From NCBI GenBank assembly GCA_038207625.1, contig JBBQZO010000070.1, positions 1 to 9,448 of the forward strand: a DNA stretch of 9,448 nucleotides. The letters are read 5' to 3'. The stretch comes from JBBQZO01 sp038207625 (GTDB lineage Bacteria > Pseudomonadota > Gammaproteobacteria > Burkholderiales > Burkholderiaceae_D). How positions within the stretch are numbered: the stretch's first letter is position 1; every line of letters starts with the position of its first letter. Below, one piece after another: positions 1 to 7,400 of this stretch. The translations under genes were made by a program, and so were the position numbers. A model generated the notes under the pieces. The model saw nothing but the letters and a program-made list of their open reading frames with translations, was not told the origin of the DNA and searched no databases.

Positions 1-92
1 TGGCCGGGCACAACACCGGCGCCTGCCAGCGCATGACGTAGCCGCCACAACGAGGGGTCGGGCCTGGCGGCAATTTCTTGAACTCGCTTCAT
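1..92 (-). CDS. N-terminal fragment of an unrecognised protein, cut by the window edge
   Basis: An ATG on the minus strand at 92-90 opens a frame that stays open to the window edge (30 full codons, beginning MKRVQEIAARPDPSLW). It starts 30 nt after the stop of the SRPBCC gene and lies on the same strand, which fits a two-gene unit. The visible stretch is charged at first and turns hydrophobic (ALAGAGVVPG) at the cut. I see no clear Shine-Dalgarno sequence before the ATG. No family is recognisable from 30 residues. It could also be a chance open frame, since such frames are common at this GC content. Confidence 0.4.
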   Translation of the reverse strand, partial: MKRVQEIAARPDPSLWRLRHALAGAGVVPG

Positions 93-122
93 GCGAGAAG
101 GGTAAGTGCGCGCCGCGAGGCC

Positions 123-650
123 TTACCTTTCACAGTAACGATGTGGGCCTTCAGATCGAGCCAGTACGGCGGCCAGATTGCGCAAGGCACGCGCTGACTG
201 GCGCACCAGCACCGCGCGGGTCAACGTTGCGTCAAACCAGCGCCAGGGCCAGCCCTTGGATCGAAAAGCGAGCGTGCGATGGAAGCGACAGCCGCCTGGC
301 GTCGGGGTAAGAAGATAGCTAATGCGCGCGCTGCCGCGTGGCGTATCGGTAACGATTTCCCATCGCTGCGGCGGCGCGCAGGCCAGCACTGTCCACAGGG
401 CCTCGTGACGCATCCCCATCATTGCGATCACTTCAAGCATTGTCTCGCCGGCGCGCAAAGGGCGCATGGGCACGCCGCGCACTTGCGCCGTCGCCGGATG
501 CCATGTGTGCCACAGCGCCGGCGTGGTGACATAAGCGAAGACCACTGACGGGCTCTGCGCAAGCTCGATTTCGGTCTCAACGGTGCTACTTGAACGGGAA
601 AACGACTCCCAGTCGATCTCTGTGGTGGCGCTATGGTCGATTGTCATCAT
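123..650 (-). CDS. SRPBCC-fold (polyketide cyclase/START-like) protein
   Basis: This encodes about 175 residues ending in TAA. The N-terminal part has the typical SRPBCC opening: a beta strand with alternating residues (VETEIELAQSP, about 24-34), then a helix (SVVFAYVTTPALWHTWHP, 35-52) with the conserved W-x-x-W-H-P region. Strand-like segments follow (RWEIVTDTPRGSARISYLL; GCRFHRTLAF) and a C-terminal helix (LTRAVLVRQSARALRNLAAVL). The family has a helix-grip fold with a hydrophobic ligand pocket. The ligand and reaction cannot be read from the sequence. I place the start at the double ATG 650-645, because the domain begins soon after it. A GTG at 752 in the same frame would add 34 Arg-rich residues that do not look like part of the fold. 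No strong ribosome site precedes either start. It diverges from the NRPS genes and may have nothing to do with them. Confidence 0.72.
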   Translation of the reverse strand: MMTIDHSATTEIDWESFSRSSSTVETEIELAQSPSVVFAYVTTPALWHTWHPATAQVRGVPMRPLRAGETMLEVIAMMGMRHEALWTVLACAPPQRWEIVTDTPRGSARISYLLTPTPGGCRFHRTLAFRSKGWPWRWFDATLTRAVLVRQSARALRNLAAVLARSEGPHRYCER

Positions 651-841
651 GTTCTGTGTCGGCCGTGCGGGTAGGCGTCGTCGTTTAGCGGCCCGATCAC
701 CACTTATGTAGATACGGCCGGTGAGCTGTCGGGCAGTTCGACGGCAATCCACTAACCTGATTGGAAGCGACGTACCTGACGCCGTTTGATTCTAATCCCT
801 TTGGTGATCGGGGCGCTGGCATTTTCATACAATTGGCGGTT

Positions 842-857
842 GCGCCGCTTGCGGCGC
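842..857. repeat. Small perfect hairpin, 7-bp stem
   Basis: The arms GCGCCGC (842-848) and GCGGCGC (851-857) are perfect reverse complements around a TT loop. It sits four bases before the larger hairpin at 862-898. No T-tract follows on either strand, so it does not look like an intrinsic terminator. Confidence 0.6.
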
Positions 858-861
858 TTGA

Positions 862-898
862 CGCGCATGGCGCCGCGCTGGTCGCGGCGCCATGCGCG
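862..898. repeat. Perfect 16-bp inverted repeat with 5-nt loop
   Basis: The left arm (862-877, CGCGCATGGCGCCGCG) and the right arm (883-898) pair perfectly around the loop CTGGT. The stem is nearly all G-C and would be very stable in RNA or as extruded DNA. No run of T follows in either direction, so a standard rho-independent terminator is unlikely. Candidates are a REP/BIME-like palindrome, an mRNA-end stabiliser, or a barrier between the divergent genes. The pairing is read directly from the sequence; the role is unknown. Confidence 0.75.
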
Positions 899-900
899 GC

Positions 901-936
901 CCGCTGGCAGCGCGCGCCGGGCCGCTGGCGCGCCGG
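901..936. repeat. Imperfect direct repeat directly after the large hairpin
   Basis: The segment 901-920 (CCGCTGGCAGCGCGCGCCGG) recurs in shortened form at 922-936 (CCGCTGGCGCGCCGG). The arms GCGCGCC (912-918) and GGCGCGC (927-933) can also pair as a third hairpin. Together with the two preceding stems this makes about 95 nt of continuous repeat structure. Confidence 0.5.
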
Positions 937-1173
937 AAACCCGCACACATTTTGCTGTGCAGCGTCTCCAAGGGGCCGAGCAAGGCCCGAAACGCTCGCC
1001 CGGCTGTGCGCTGGCTCGCGTTGTCGGCGCCGCCCGGCAGTGATCGCGCCGACTTGGCGTCATCACGCATGCCAAGCTTGATCGATGGGTGGCGGCGCTG
1101 ATAGTATGGGCCCCCCATTGCGCGCCTGGCCTGGCGAACAATTAATGACCGCCACACCGACAAGACGCACTCA

Positions 1174-1920
1174 ATGACGCACTGTATCGACTACGCCGTC
1201 CACCTGCTGTTGCACCCGGTCGCGTTGGAGATCGGCGCTGCGTCGCTGGACACGGTGTCGATGACCGAGCGCGTTGATGCCGCTCGCTACCTGCGCAGCG
1301 AGCAGCGTCAACAAAAACTCGCCGCCGCCGCCTTCAGGCGCAGTGTGCTGGCCGGTGTGTTGGATGTGCACCCCAACGAGTTGCTGTTTGGTCGGCACGC
1401 GCAGGGCAAGCCGTTTGTGGGCACGCGTGAACAGCCCTGCATGGCCGGCGTCGATTTCAACCTGTCCCATACCCGCGAGGCGATCGCGATCGCCGTCGGC
1501 CCGCTGGCCTGTGGTGTCGATGTCGAGCACGTTGGCGCGAGAGGCTTTCCCTGGGATGCCGCGGCGCTGTGCTTTAGTGCTCACGAACTGGCGCTGCTCG
1601 AGCGGGTTGGCGCGAGCGAGCGCGAGGCGTGGGCGTTTGCCTTGTGGACGCGCAAGGAGGCGATCCTGAAGGCGGACGGTTGCGGTCTGCTCAGCGTGGC
1701 GCCGCACGAGGTGCTGACCGGCGTGCACAGCGCGGGCTTTCCGTTCGATGCGCAAACGGTGACGTTTCAACAGCGTTCATGGCGCGTGGAAACGCGGCGC
1801 CTGGATGGCGGCTGGATCGTTTCGCTGGCCAGCGCACACAGCGCCGGCGCAGCACTGGCGGGCTGGACGGTGTACCGCTGGAGCGCCGCCGGCGCCGTGC
1901 CGGATGCCTCGCAGGGCTGA
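1174..1920 (+). CDS. Sfp-type 4'-phosphopantetheinyl transferase
   Basis: This enzyme moves the 4'-phosphopantetheine arm of coenzyme A onto the conserved serine of carrier domains (cytoplasmic), turning apo- into holo-carriers. It has 248 residues, close to other Sfp/EntD/PcpS-type enzymes. The family motifs are in order: FNLSHT at 95-100, GVDVEHV at 114-120 with the metal-binding pair D116 and E118, and WTRKEAILKADG at 158-169 with the third acidic residue E162 and the conserved lysines. FSAHELALLE (134-143) matches the segment between these motifs. ATG 1174 is the first start in frame; no clear ribosome site precedes it. It lies upstream of the MbtH and NRPS genes on the same strand, but a 335-nt AT-rich gap suggests a separate transcript. 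The neighbouring NRPS has at least two carrier domains that need this modification. It may also serve other carriers in the cell. The function is secure; the exact partner is inferred. Confidence 0.93.
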   Translation: MTHCIDYAVHLLLHPVALEIGAASLDTVSMTERVDAARYLRSEQRQQKLAAAAFRRSVLAGVLDVHPNELLFGRHAQGKPFVGTREQPCMAGVDFNLSHTREAIAIAVGPLACGVDVEHVGARGFPWDAAALCFSAHELALLERVGASEREAWAFALWTRKEAILKADGCGLLSVAPHEVLTGVHSAGFPFDAQTVTFQQRSWRVETRRLDGGWIVSLASAHSAGAALAGWTVYRWSAAGAVPDASQG

Positions 1921-1994
1921 GTTCGCCGCTGCACGTCGCGCGGGCACACAGACTGTTGCTTTTCGCGCTATATGATCAAAAGAAAATTCTGAAT

Positions 1995-2003
1995 TGATAA
2001 TAT
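1995..2003 (+). promoter_or_regulatory. Candidate extended -10 element (TGATAATAT)
   Basis: TG-A-TAATAT has the form of an extended -10 box. No good -35 hexamer lies 16-18 nt upstream (the bases there read ATCAAA), which extended -10 promoters can tolerate. It lies 75 nt after the transferase stop and about 250 nt before the MbtH start. Confidence 0.3.
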
Positions 2004-2090
2004 ATTCGGATGTTCAAGGCTGCGTTGCGGTGCGATTTGTGTTGTTTATCTGGATTGCAAAGATCGTAAAAATGTTCAATTGACACGGTA

Positions 2091-2096
2091 TATAAT
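2091..2096 (+). promoter_or_regulatory. Candidate -10 hexamer TATAAT
   Basis: This is an exact consensus -10 hexamer in the AT-rich spacer. The only good -35-like sequence nearby (TTGACA, 2080-2085) is just 5 nt upstream and cannot pair with it. At the proper distance (about 2068-2073) the bases are A-rich (AAAAAT), so any promoter here would depend on an activator or an UP-like element. Confidence 0.35.
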
Positions 2097-2241
2097 CCTC
2101 GTCGATCGCGATTTGGTTGTCGCGGTGATACCGGTTGTGCGGGAGCGCGACCCGTGCCACCAAGCAGTCGCAGTGATGTTCATTTTTTTTGCCGGCAAGA
2201 TGGCGTCCGTGTTCCTGTGCACCGACGTCCGCAGATTATTT

Positions 2242-2247
2242 GGGGGT
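2242..2247 (+). promoter_or_regulatory. Ribosome binding site of the MbtH gene
   Basis: GGGGGT lies 8 nt before ATG 2256 and is the only purine-rich run in the preceding region. It supports the chosen start. Confidence 0.55.
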
Positions 2248-2255
2248 AAACCAGC

Positions 2256-2474
2256 ATGTCGAACCAGAATACCGAAGCAGAAGCATTGTTTGAAGTTGTC
2301 CTCAACGACGAGGAGCAATACTCGATCTGGCCGCTGGAAAAAGCCATTCCCCTCGGGTGGAAGAAGGCCGGCAAGCAAGGCCAAAAACAAGTCTGCCTCG
2401 ACTACATCAAAGAAGTCTGGACCGATATGCGTCCGCTGTCCCTGCGCGTCCAGATGGCGGCCGGATCCCAGTAA
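2256..2474 (+). CDS. MbtH-like protein (NRPS adenylation-domain partner)
   Basis: MbtH-like proteins bind NRPS adenylation domains and raise their solubility or activity; they have no catalysis of their own. The 72-residue protein is the usual family size and carries the signature throughout: N17-x-E-x-Q-x-S-x-W25-P26, then P32-x-G-W35, then CLDYI (47-51) and WTDMRPLSLR (55-64). All three conserved tryptophans (25, 35, 55) are present. A good ribosome site precedes the ATG. It lies 236 nt before the NRPS gene on the same strand, the common arrangement for an MbtH partner. The A domain of the first NRPS module is its most likely client. Confidence 0.96.
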   Translation: MSNQNTEAEALFEVVLNDEEQYSIWPLEKAIPLGWKKAGKQGQKQVCLDYIKEVWTDMRPLSLRVQMAAGSQ

Positions 2475-2498
2475 GCACAGCGCGCAGCGTCTAGGCGG

Positions 2499-2525
2499 GC
2501 CGATGTAAGGCATTTTCGCATCGGC
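2499..2525 (+). other. Stem-loop just after the MbtH stop
   Basis: GCCGATG (2499-2505) pairs perfectly with CATCGGC (2519-2525) across a 13-nt loop, 24 nt after the MbtH stop. No T-run follows, so it is not a standard terminator. It could be an mRNA-stability or processing element. Confidence 0.35.
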
Positions 2526-2700
2526 ACCGCGGCGTCATCGCCGGCTTAACGCGCCAAGCCAACCACAGCACACACCAGACCGAGCAGCGGTCACCGCAAT
2601 CGAGCATGCGCTCGCTTGCGCGGACGCTTGCATCCCCACGTTTGGTGTCGTGCGGTGTTTGCTGGCAGTGGCCGGCTCACCAAGTAAGCATGCATCACGC

Positions 2701-2706
2701 AAGGGA
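2701..2706 (+). promoter_or_regulatory. Ribosome binding site of the NRPS gene
   Basis: AAGGGA ends 4 nt before ATG 2711, with its AGG core 6 nt before it. This favours 2711 over another in-frame ATG at 2690, which has only a weak upstream match (AAGTAAG). Confidence 0.6.
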
Positions 2707-2710
2707 TCAC

Positions 2711-4465
2711 ATGGATTCGCGTCACGCACTTGAATTTGCCACCGTGCTCGAGCTGATGCAGTGGCGCGCCGAAAGCGCGGGGCAGCGCACGGCGTTCTCG
2801 TATCTGGACGACGGCGAACAGCTCAGCGCGGTGATCAGCTACGCGGACCTGGCGCGGCGCGCGCAGCACATCGCCGCCCATGTGCAGGCGCACACGCAAG
2901 CGGGCGACCGGGTGCTGCTGGTGTTCGGCCCCAGCCTCGACTATATCGTTGGATTTTTTGCGTGCATCTACGCCGGCGTGATCGCCGTGCCGGCGCTGCC
3001 GCCATCGAACGCGCGCACCTTGCAGCGCCTGCAACTGATCGCGCAGGATGCACGTCCACAGCTGGTGCTGACCGGTAGTGAGATCGCCCGGCGCGCGCAA
3101 GAACTTGGCAGCGGTCCGGGCGAGCAGCTCGCTGCGCTGGCGTGGCTGGCCGCGGACGCGCTGCCGGACACGCCGGTCAGCTGGCACATGCCCGACACCG
3201 GTGGCGCCGACATCGCATTCCTGCAATACACCTCCGGTTCGACCGGTGCACCGAAAGGCGTGCGCGTCAGCCATGCGAATATTCTGGCCAACGTGCAGGC
3301 CATTCATGCCGCCTTTGGCATGCGCGAGAGCGATACGCTGGTGTCCTGGCTGCCGCCGCATCACGACATGGGCCTGATCGGCAAGATCATGTACCCGGTG
3401 TTTGCCGGCTGCCATTGCGTGCAGTTCCCGCCGGCGGCATTTCTGATGCGCCCGTATCGCTGGCTCAACGCGATCGCGCGCTTCAAGGCGCGCGGCACGG
3501 CCGCACCGAACTTCGCCTACGATCTGTGCGTCGACAAGATCGGCGCCGAGGCGCGCGCCACGCTCGACCTGAGCGCGCTCGAATTCATGCTCAACGGGGC
3601 CGAACCGATCCGACCGGCCACCATGGCCCGCTTCGCCGAGGCGTTCGCTCCCTGCGGGCTGCGGCCTCAGGCCATGACGCCGGTGTATGGACTGGCCGAA
3701 TCGACGCTGCTGGTGTCGCATGCGCGCCATCAGCAGCGCGGCGAACGCCAGCGCACGCTGTGGGTCGGCAGGACACGGCTGGGCGAGAACCGGGTAGGCC
3801 CGCCTGCGGACGTGGAGGATGGTGTCGAGATGGTGTCGGTGGGCCCGGCCGTCTCCGGTGCCAGCACCGTCGTGGTGGTCGATCCGGCCACGCTGAGCGC
3901 CTGCGCCGAGGGTGACGTGGGCGAGCTGTGGGTGTGCGGGCCGTCGGTGGCGCAAGGTTACTGGCGCGACGGCGATGCAGCCGAGTCGCCGTTCGGCGCG
4001 CGTCTGGCAAACGACGCGCGCGCGTTCCTGCGTACGGGCGACCTTGGCTTTGCGCAGGCCGGCGAGGTCTACATCACCGGCCGGATCAAGGAAATGATGA
4101 TCTTCAACGGCCGCAACGTTTATCCGCAAGATGTCGAGGCGACCGTCGAAGCGCTCGATGCGGCGTTTCGCAAAAACGGTTGCGCCGTGTTTGCGCTGGA
4201 GACGGCACAGGGCACCCGGCTGGCATTGGTGCAGGAGCTCGAGTCGCGCCGCACTGCGAACACCGACACGCTGCTGGCGACGCTGCAGGCGGCCATCGCC
4301 GAACAGCACGATGTGCTTGCACTATCTGCGGTGCTGCTGGTCAAGGCGGGACGGCTGCCGCGCACATCGAGCGGAAAAATCCAGCGCCTGCGCTGCCGCG
4401 AGCTGTTCCTGAGCGACCAGTTCGAGCCCGTGTGGCGTTGGGACAAGGCGCGCGATGGCGCGGGC
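2711..4465 (+). other. NRPS domain: fatty acyl-AMP ligase (FAAL)
   Basis: This domain activates a free fatty acid as acyl-AMP and passes it to the next carrier domain without coenzyme A. Visible motifs are QYTSGSTGAPKGV (from residue 172), the FAAL-typical SWLPPHHDMGLIG (212-224), FLMRPYRWLNAI followed by PNFAYDLC, YGLAESTLLVS, RTGDLGF (441-447), the hinge and ribose-binding region from G457 with GRNVYPQDVE (467-476), and LPRTSSGKIQR with the catalytic lysine K556. The HHDMGLIG and NxYPQD(I/V)E signatures point to FAAL rather than an amino-acid A domain. Chain length of the fatty acid cannot be read by eye. Confidence 0.92.
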
Positions 4466-7400
4466 TTGGGCGATGCCGGGCGCGCGCATGTGGGTGCGAC
4501 CAGCGCAACCGAACTGGCGCTGGTGCGCATCTGGGAAACCCTGCTCGACATACGCCCCGTGTCGGTGCATGACGATTTCTTTGCGCTCGGTGGCCAGTCG
4601 ATCATGGCGACCCAGATGGTGTCGATGGTGCGCAGCGCATTTGGCGTGGAACTGGCGATCCGCCAGCTGTTTGACGGGCCCACTGTGGCCGAACTGGCGC
4701 GCGCGATCGACCAGGCGCAAGCGGCGTCGGTGCCGGCCGTGCTGCCGATTGTGCGCGCTGCGGCCGTGCCGGCATCGTTTGCGCAGCAGCGCCTGTGGTT
4801 CCTCGATCAGCTCGCGCCGGGCAGCGCGCACTACAATCTGGCGCACGCGCTGCGCCTGCAAGGTCGGCTCGACATCGCGGCGCTGCAGCAGGCACTCGAT
4901 CAGATCGTGCTGCGCCACGAAGCGCTGCGCAGCGTGTTTGCGATGGACGGCGCGCAACTGCAGCAGGTACTGATGGCGCCGGGAGCGGTTGAGATGGCGC
5001 GTGTCGACCTGACACAGGTCGCACCGGAACAGCGCATGCAGCGCGCCGTTGACGCAGCATGTGTGGCGGCGCAGTTGCCGTTTGATCTGGCCGCCGGACC
5101 GCTGCTGCGCGCCGGCCTGATTCGTTTGGACGCAAACGACCATCTGGTGCTGCTGACGTTGCACCATATCGTGTGCGACGGCTGGTCGATGGGCGTGCTG
5201 TGCGATGAGCTCAGCGAGCTATACCGCGCGTACAGCGCGGGCGGCACGTCGCCGCTGGCGCCGCTGGCCATCCAGTACGCCGACTTCACGCACTGGCAGC
5301 GCCAATTGCTCGGATCGGCACTGCTCGAACAACAGCTTAACTACTGGAGCGGGCAACTGGCCGACGCGCCGGCGCTGTTGTCGCTGCCGACCGACCGGCC
5401 ACGCCCCGCACTGCAAAGTCAGCGTGGCGCCCGCATCGCTTTCACGGTCCCGCGTACCACCTGCGATGGGCTGGCAACGCTGGCCCGCGGCGAGCACGCG
5501 ACCTTGTTCATGACGCTGGCCGCAGCGTTTGGCGTTCTGCTGACGCGCTACGCCGGCCAGGACGATGTCTGTATCGGCATGCCGCTCGCCAGCCGCACTC
5601 GCACCGAGCTCGAAGGCTTGATCGGCTTCTTTGTCAACTCGCTGGTGCTGCGCGTGCGCACCACGCCGCGCCAGTCCTTCCTGGCGCTGTTGCGCGAGGT
5701 GCGCAGCAGCGCGCTGGCCGCCTTCGCCCATGCGGACCTGCCGTTCGACAGCCTGGTCGAGCGGCTTGCCCCGGCGCGCACACTGAGCCACGCGCCCTTG
5801 TTTCAGGTGGCGCTGGCGATGCAGAACACGCCGTTGGCCACGCTGGCGCTGCCAGCGTTGACGGTCACCCACATCGAGCTTGGCAGCACCAGCAGCAAGA
5901 TCGATCTGCTGCTCAACGTCAGCCAATCGCACAGCGGGCTCGATGCTTACTTCGAGTACAGCACAGACTTGTTCAATGCCGACACCATGCAGCGCATGGC
6001 CGACCACTTTGTTCGGCTGCTCGGCGCAATTGTCAGCGAGCCGGGCGCACGGGTGGACCAGTTGCCGATGCTCGCGCCTCAGGAGCGCGTGCAACTGCTG
6101 CGCGACTGGAACAACACGCTGCGGGCCCCGTGCACGGCAACGACCATGCACCAGTTGTTCGAAGCGCAGGCGGCGCTACGCCCGCAGCACAGCGCGCTGG
6201 AGTTCGACGGCGCGCGCTTCAGCTACGCCGAGCTCAACGCAAAGGCCAACCAGCTGGCGCACCATCTGCGCGCGCTGGGCGTGGGGCCGGACGTGCTGGT
6301 GGGGATCTGCGTGGAGCGCTCGCCCGATATTGTGATCGGCATGCTGGCGGTGCTCAAAGCAGGCGGCGCCTATCTGCCGCTTGACCCCGGCTATCCGGCG
6401 GCGCGGCTGGCTTATATGCTGGCCGACGCCCGGCCCGCGCTGTTGTTGACCCAGGAGCGCCTGATCGGTGTCATTCCCGCGCATGACACGCCGATCTTCA
6501 GCATGGACACGCAGTGGGAACGTCTGGCAGCTGTTCCGACGGACAATCCGACGAGCGTGTGTGGGCCGGCCAATCTGGCGTACGTGATCTACACGTCCGG
6601 TTCAAGCGGGCGGCCGAAAGGCGTGCTGCTGCACCATGCTGGCCTGGTCAATCTGGCCCGGGCACAGGGCGACGCCTTCGCGGCCGGTCCCGGCCAGCGC
6701 ATCCTGCAATTTGCCTCGTTCAATTTCGACGCGTCGAGCTGGGAAATCGTCATGGCGCTGACCTGCGGCGCGACGCTGTGCATGGCCACGCGCGAGGCGC
6801 TGCTGCCAGGCGCCGAACTGGCCCGTACCATAACGCGGCTGGGCATCACGTCGGCCACCTTGCCGCCCACCGCGCTGGGCCTGATGGACCCGGCGCAGCT
6901 CGCTGGCCTATCCAGCGTGATCGTCGCCGGCGAGGCCTGCGCGCCTGCGCTGGCCGCGCAATGGGCCAAGGGGCGCAGCTTTTTCAACGCCTACGGCCCG
7001 ACCGAAGCGACCGTGTGCGCCTCGTACTATCCATGGAGCGCCGCGCATGGCGCGAGTTTGCCAATCGGCCGCCCGATCATCAATACGCGCCTGTACGTGC
7101 TTGACGCGAGCCTCAATCCGGTACCCGTTGGCGTGGTCGGCCAACTGCACATCGCCGGCGCCGGCGTGGCGCGCGGCTACCTGCAGCGCCCCGACCTGAG
7201 CGCCGAAGCGTTCATCCCCGATCCGTTTTCGGCGCAAGCAGGCGCGCGCATGTACCGCTCGGGCGACTTGGCGCGCTATCTGGCGGACGGCAACCTTGAG
7301 TTTTTGGGACGCATCGATGATCAGGTCAAGCTGCGCGGTTTTCGCGTGGAGCTGGGCGACATCGAGGCGGCGCTGGCCGACGCGCCGGGCGTGCTGGAGG

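Larger units (their letters stand above)
651..1173. other. Non-coding spacer between divergent genes, rich in hairpins
   Basis: This is the gap between the minus-strand SRPBCC gene and the plus-strand phosphopantetheinyl transferase gene. Open frames here are short, Arg/Ala-rich and overlapping on both strands, and none resembles a known protein. Both promoters should lie here, but I find no convincing -35/-10 pair for either gene. The central part (842-936) is packed with inverted and direct repeats, listed separately. Start signals for the transferase are weak, with no purine-rich site in the 15 nt before 1174. Confidence 0.6.
1921..2255 (+). promoter_or_regulatory. AT-rich spacer: probable promoter and leader of the mbtH-NRPS operon
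   Basis: Base composition changes sharply after the transferase stop. About 1951-2100 is AT-rich against GC-rich genes on both sides, the usual mark of a promoter region. Two -10-like elements are visible and listed separately. From the second one to the MbtH start is roughly 150 nt, which would make a long untranslated leader. That leader contains a small stem (CGCGA 2107-2111 with TCGCG 2120-2124) and a run of eight T at 2183-2190. No riboswitch family is recognisable. No hairpin-plus-T terminator for the transferase gene is seen. Confidence 0.5.
2475..2710 (+). other. Spacer between the MbtH and NRPS genes
   Basis: These 236 nt hold no convincing gene. They contain a 7-bp stem (2499-2525) and a short one (CGAGC 2601-2605 with GCTCG 2610-2614). 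No clear promoter hexamers are seen. The genes are probably co-transcribed, though the gap is longer than usual within an operon. Confidence 0.5.

Noticed and set aside
752..1141. A 129-codon minus-strand frame with a basic C-terminus (NRQLYENASAPITKG...)
   Set aside because: It runs through the hairpin cluster, is Arg/Ala-rich, overlaps other frames on both strands, has no clear ribosome site and matches no family I know. The basic tail briefly suggested a small ribosomal protein, but the resemblance does not hold.
1479..1494. Perfect 16-bp palindrome GGCGATCGCGATCGCC
   Set aside because: It lies inside the transferase gene and encodes part of the conserved strand after the FNLSHT motif (EAIAIAV). 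The repeated ATCGCG codons explain it without a regulatory role.
2080..2096. TTGACA and TATAAT as a consensus sigma-70 promoter
   Set aside because: Both hexamers are perfect, but only 5 nt separate them; a working pair needs about 17. Only the -10 candidate was kept.
2183..2190. Run of eight T as part of a rho-independent terminator
   Set aside because: No stable GC-rich stem lies directly before it; the nearest small inverted repeat ends about 30 nt upstream.
2080..2508. A 142-codon plus-strand frame overlapping the MbtH gene
   Set aside because: Its second half is the MbtH gene in another frame. The MbtH frame has the family motifs and a ribosome site.
2591..4309. A 572-codon open frame on the minus strand, opposite the FAAL domain
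   Set aside because: Same reason: it mirrors the FAAL coding frame, and its translation is rich in Arg, His and Gln with no motifs.
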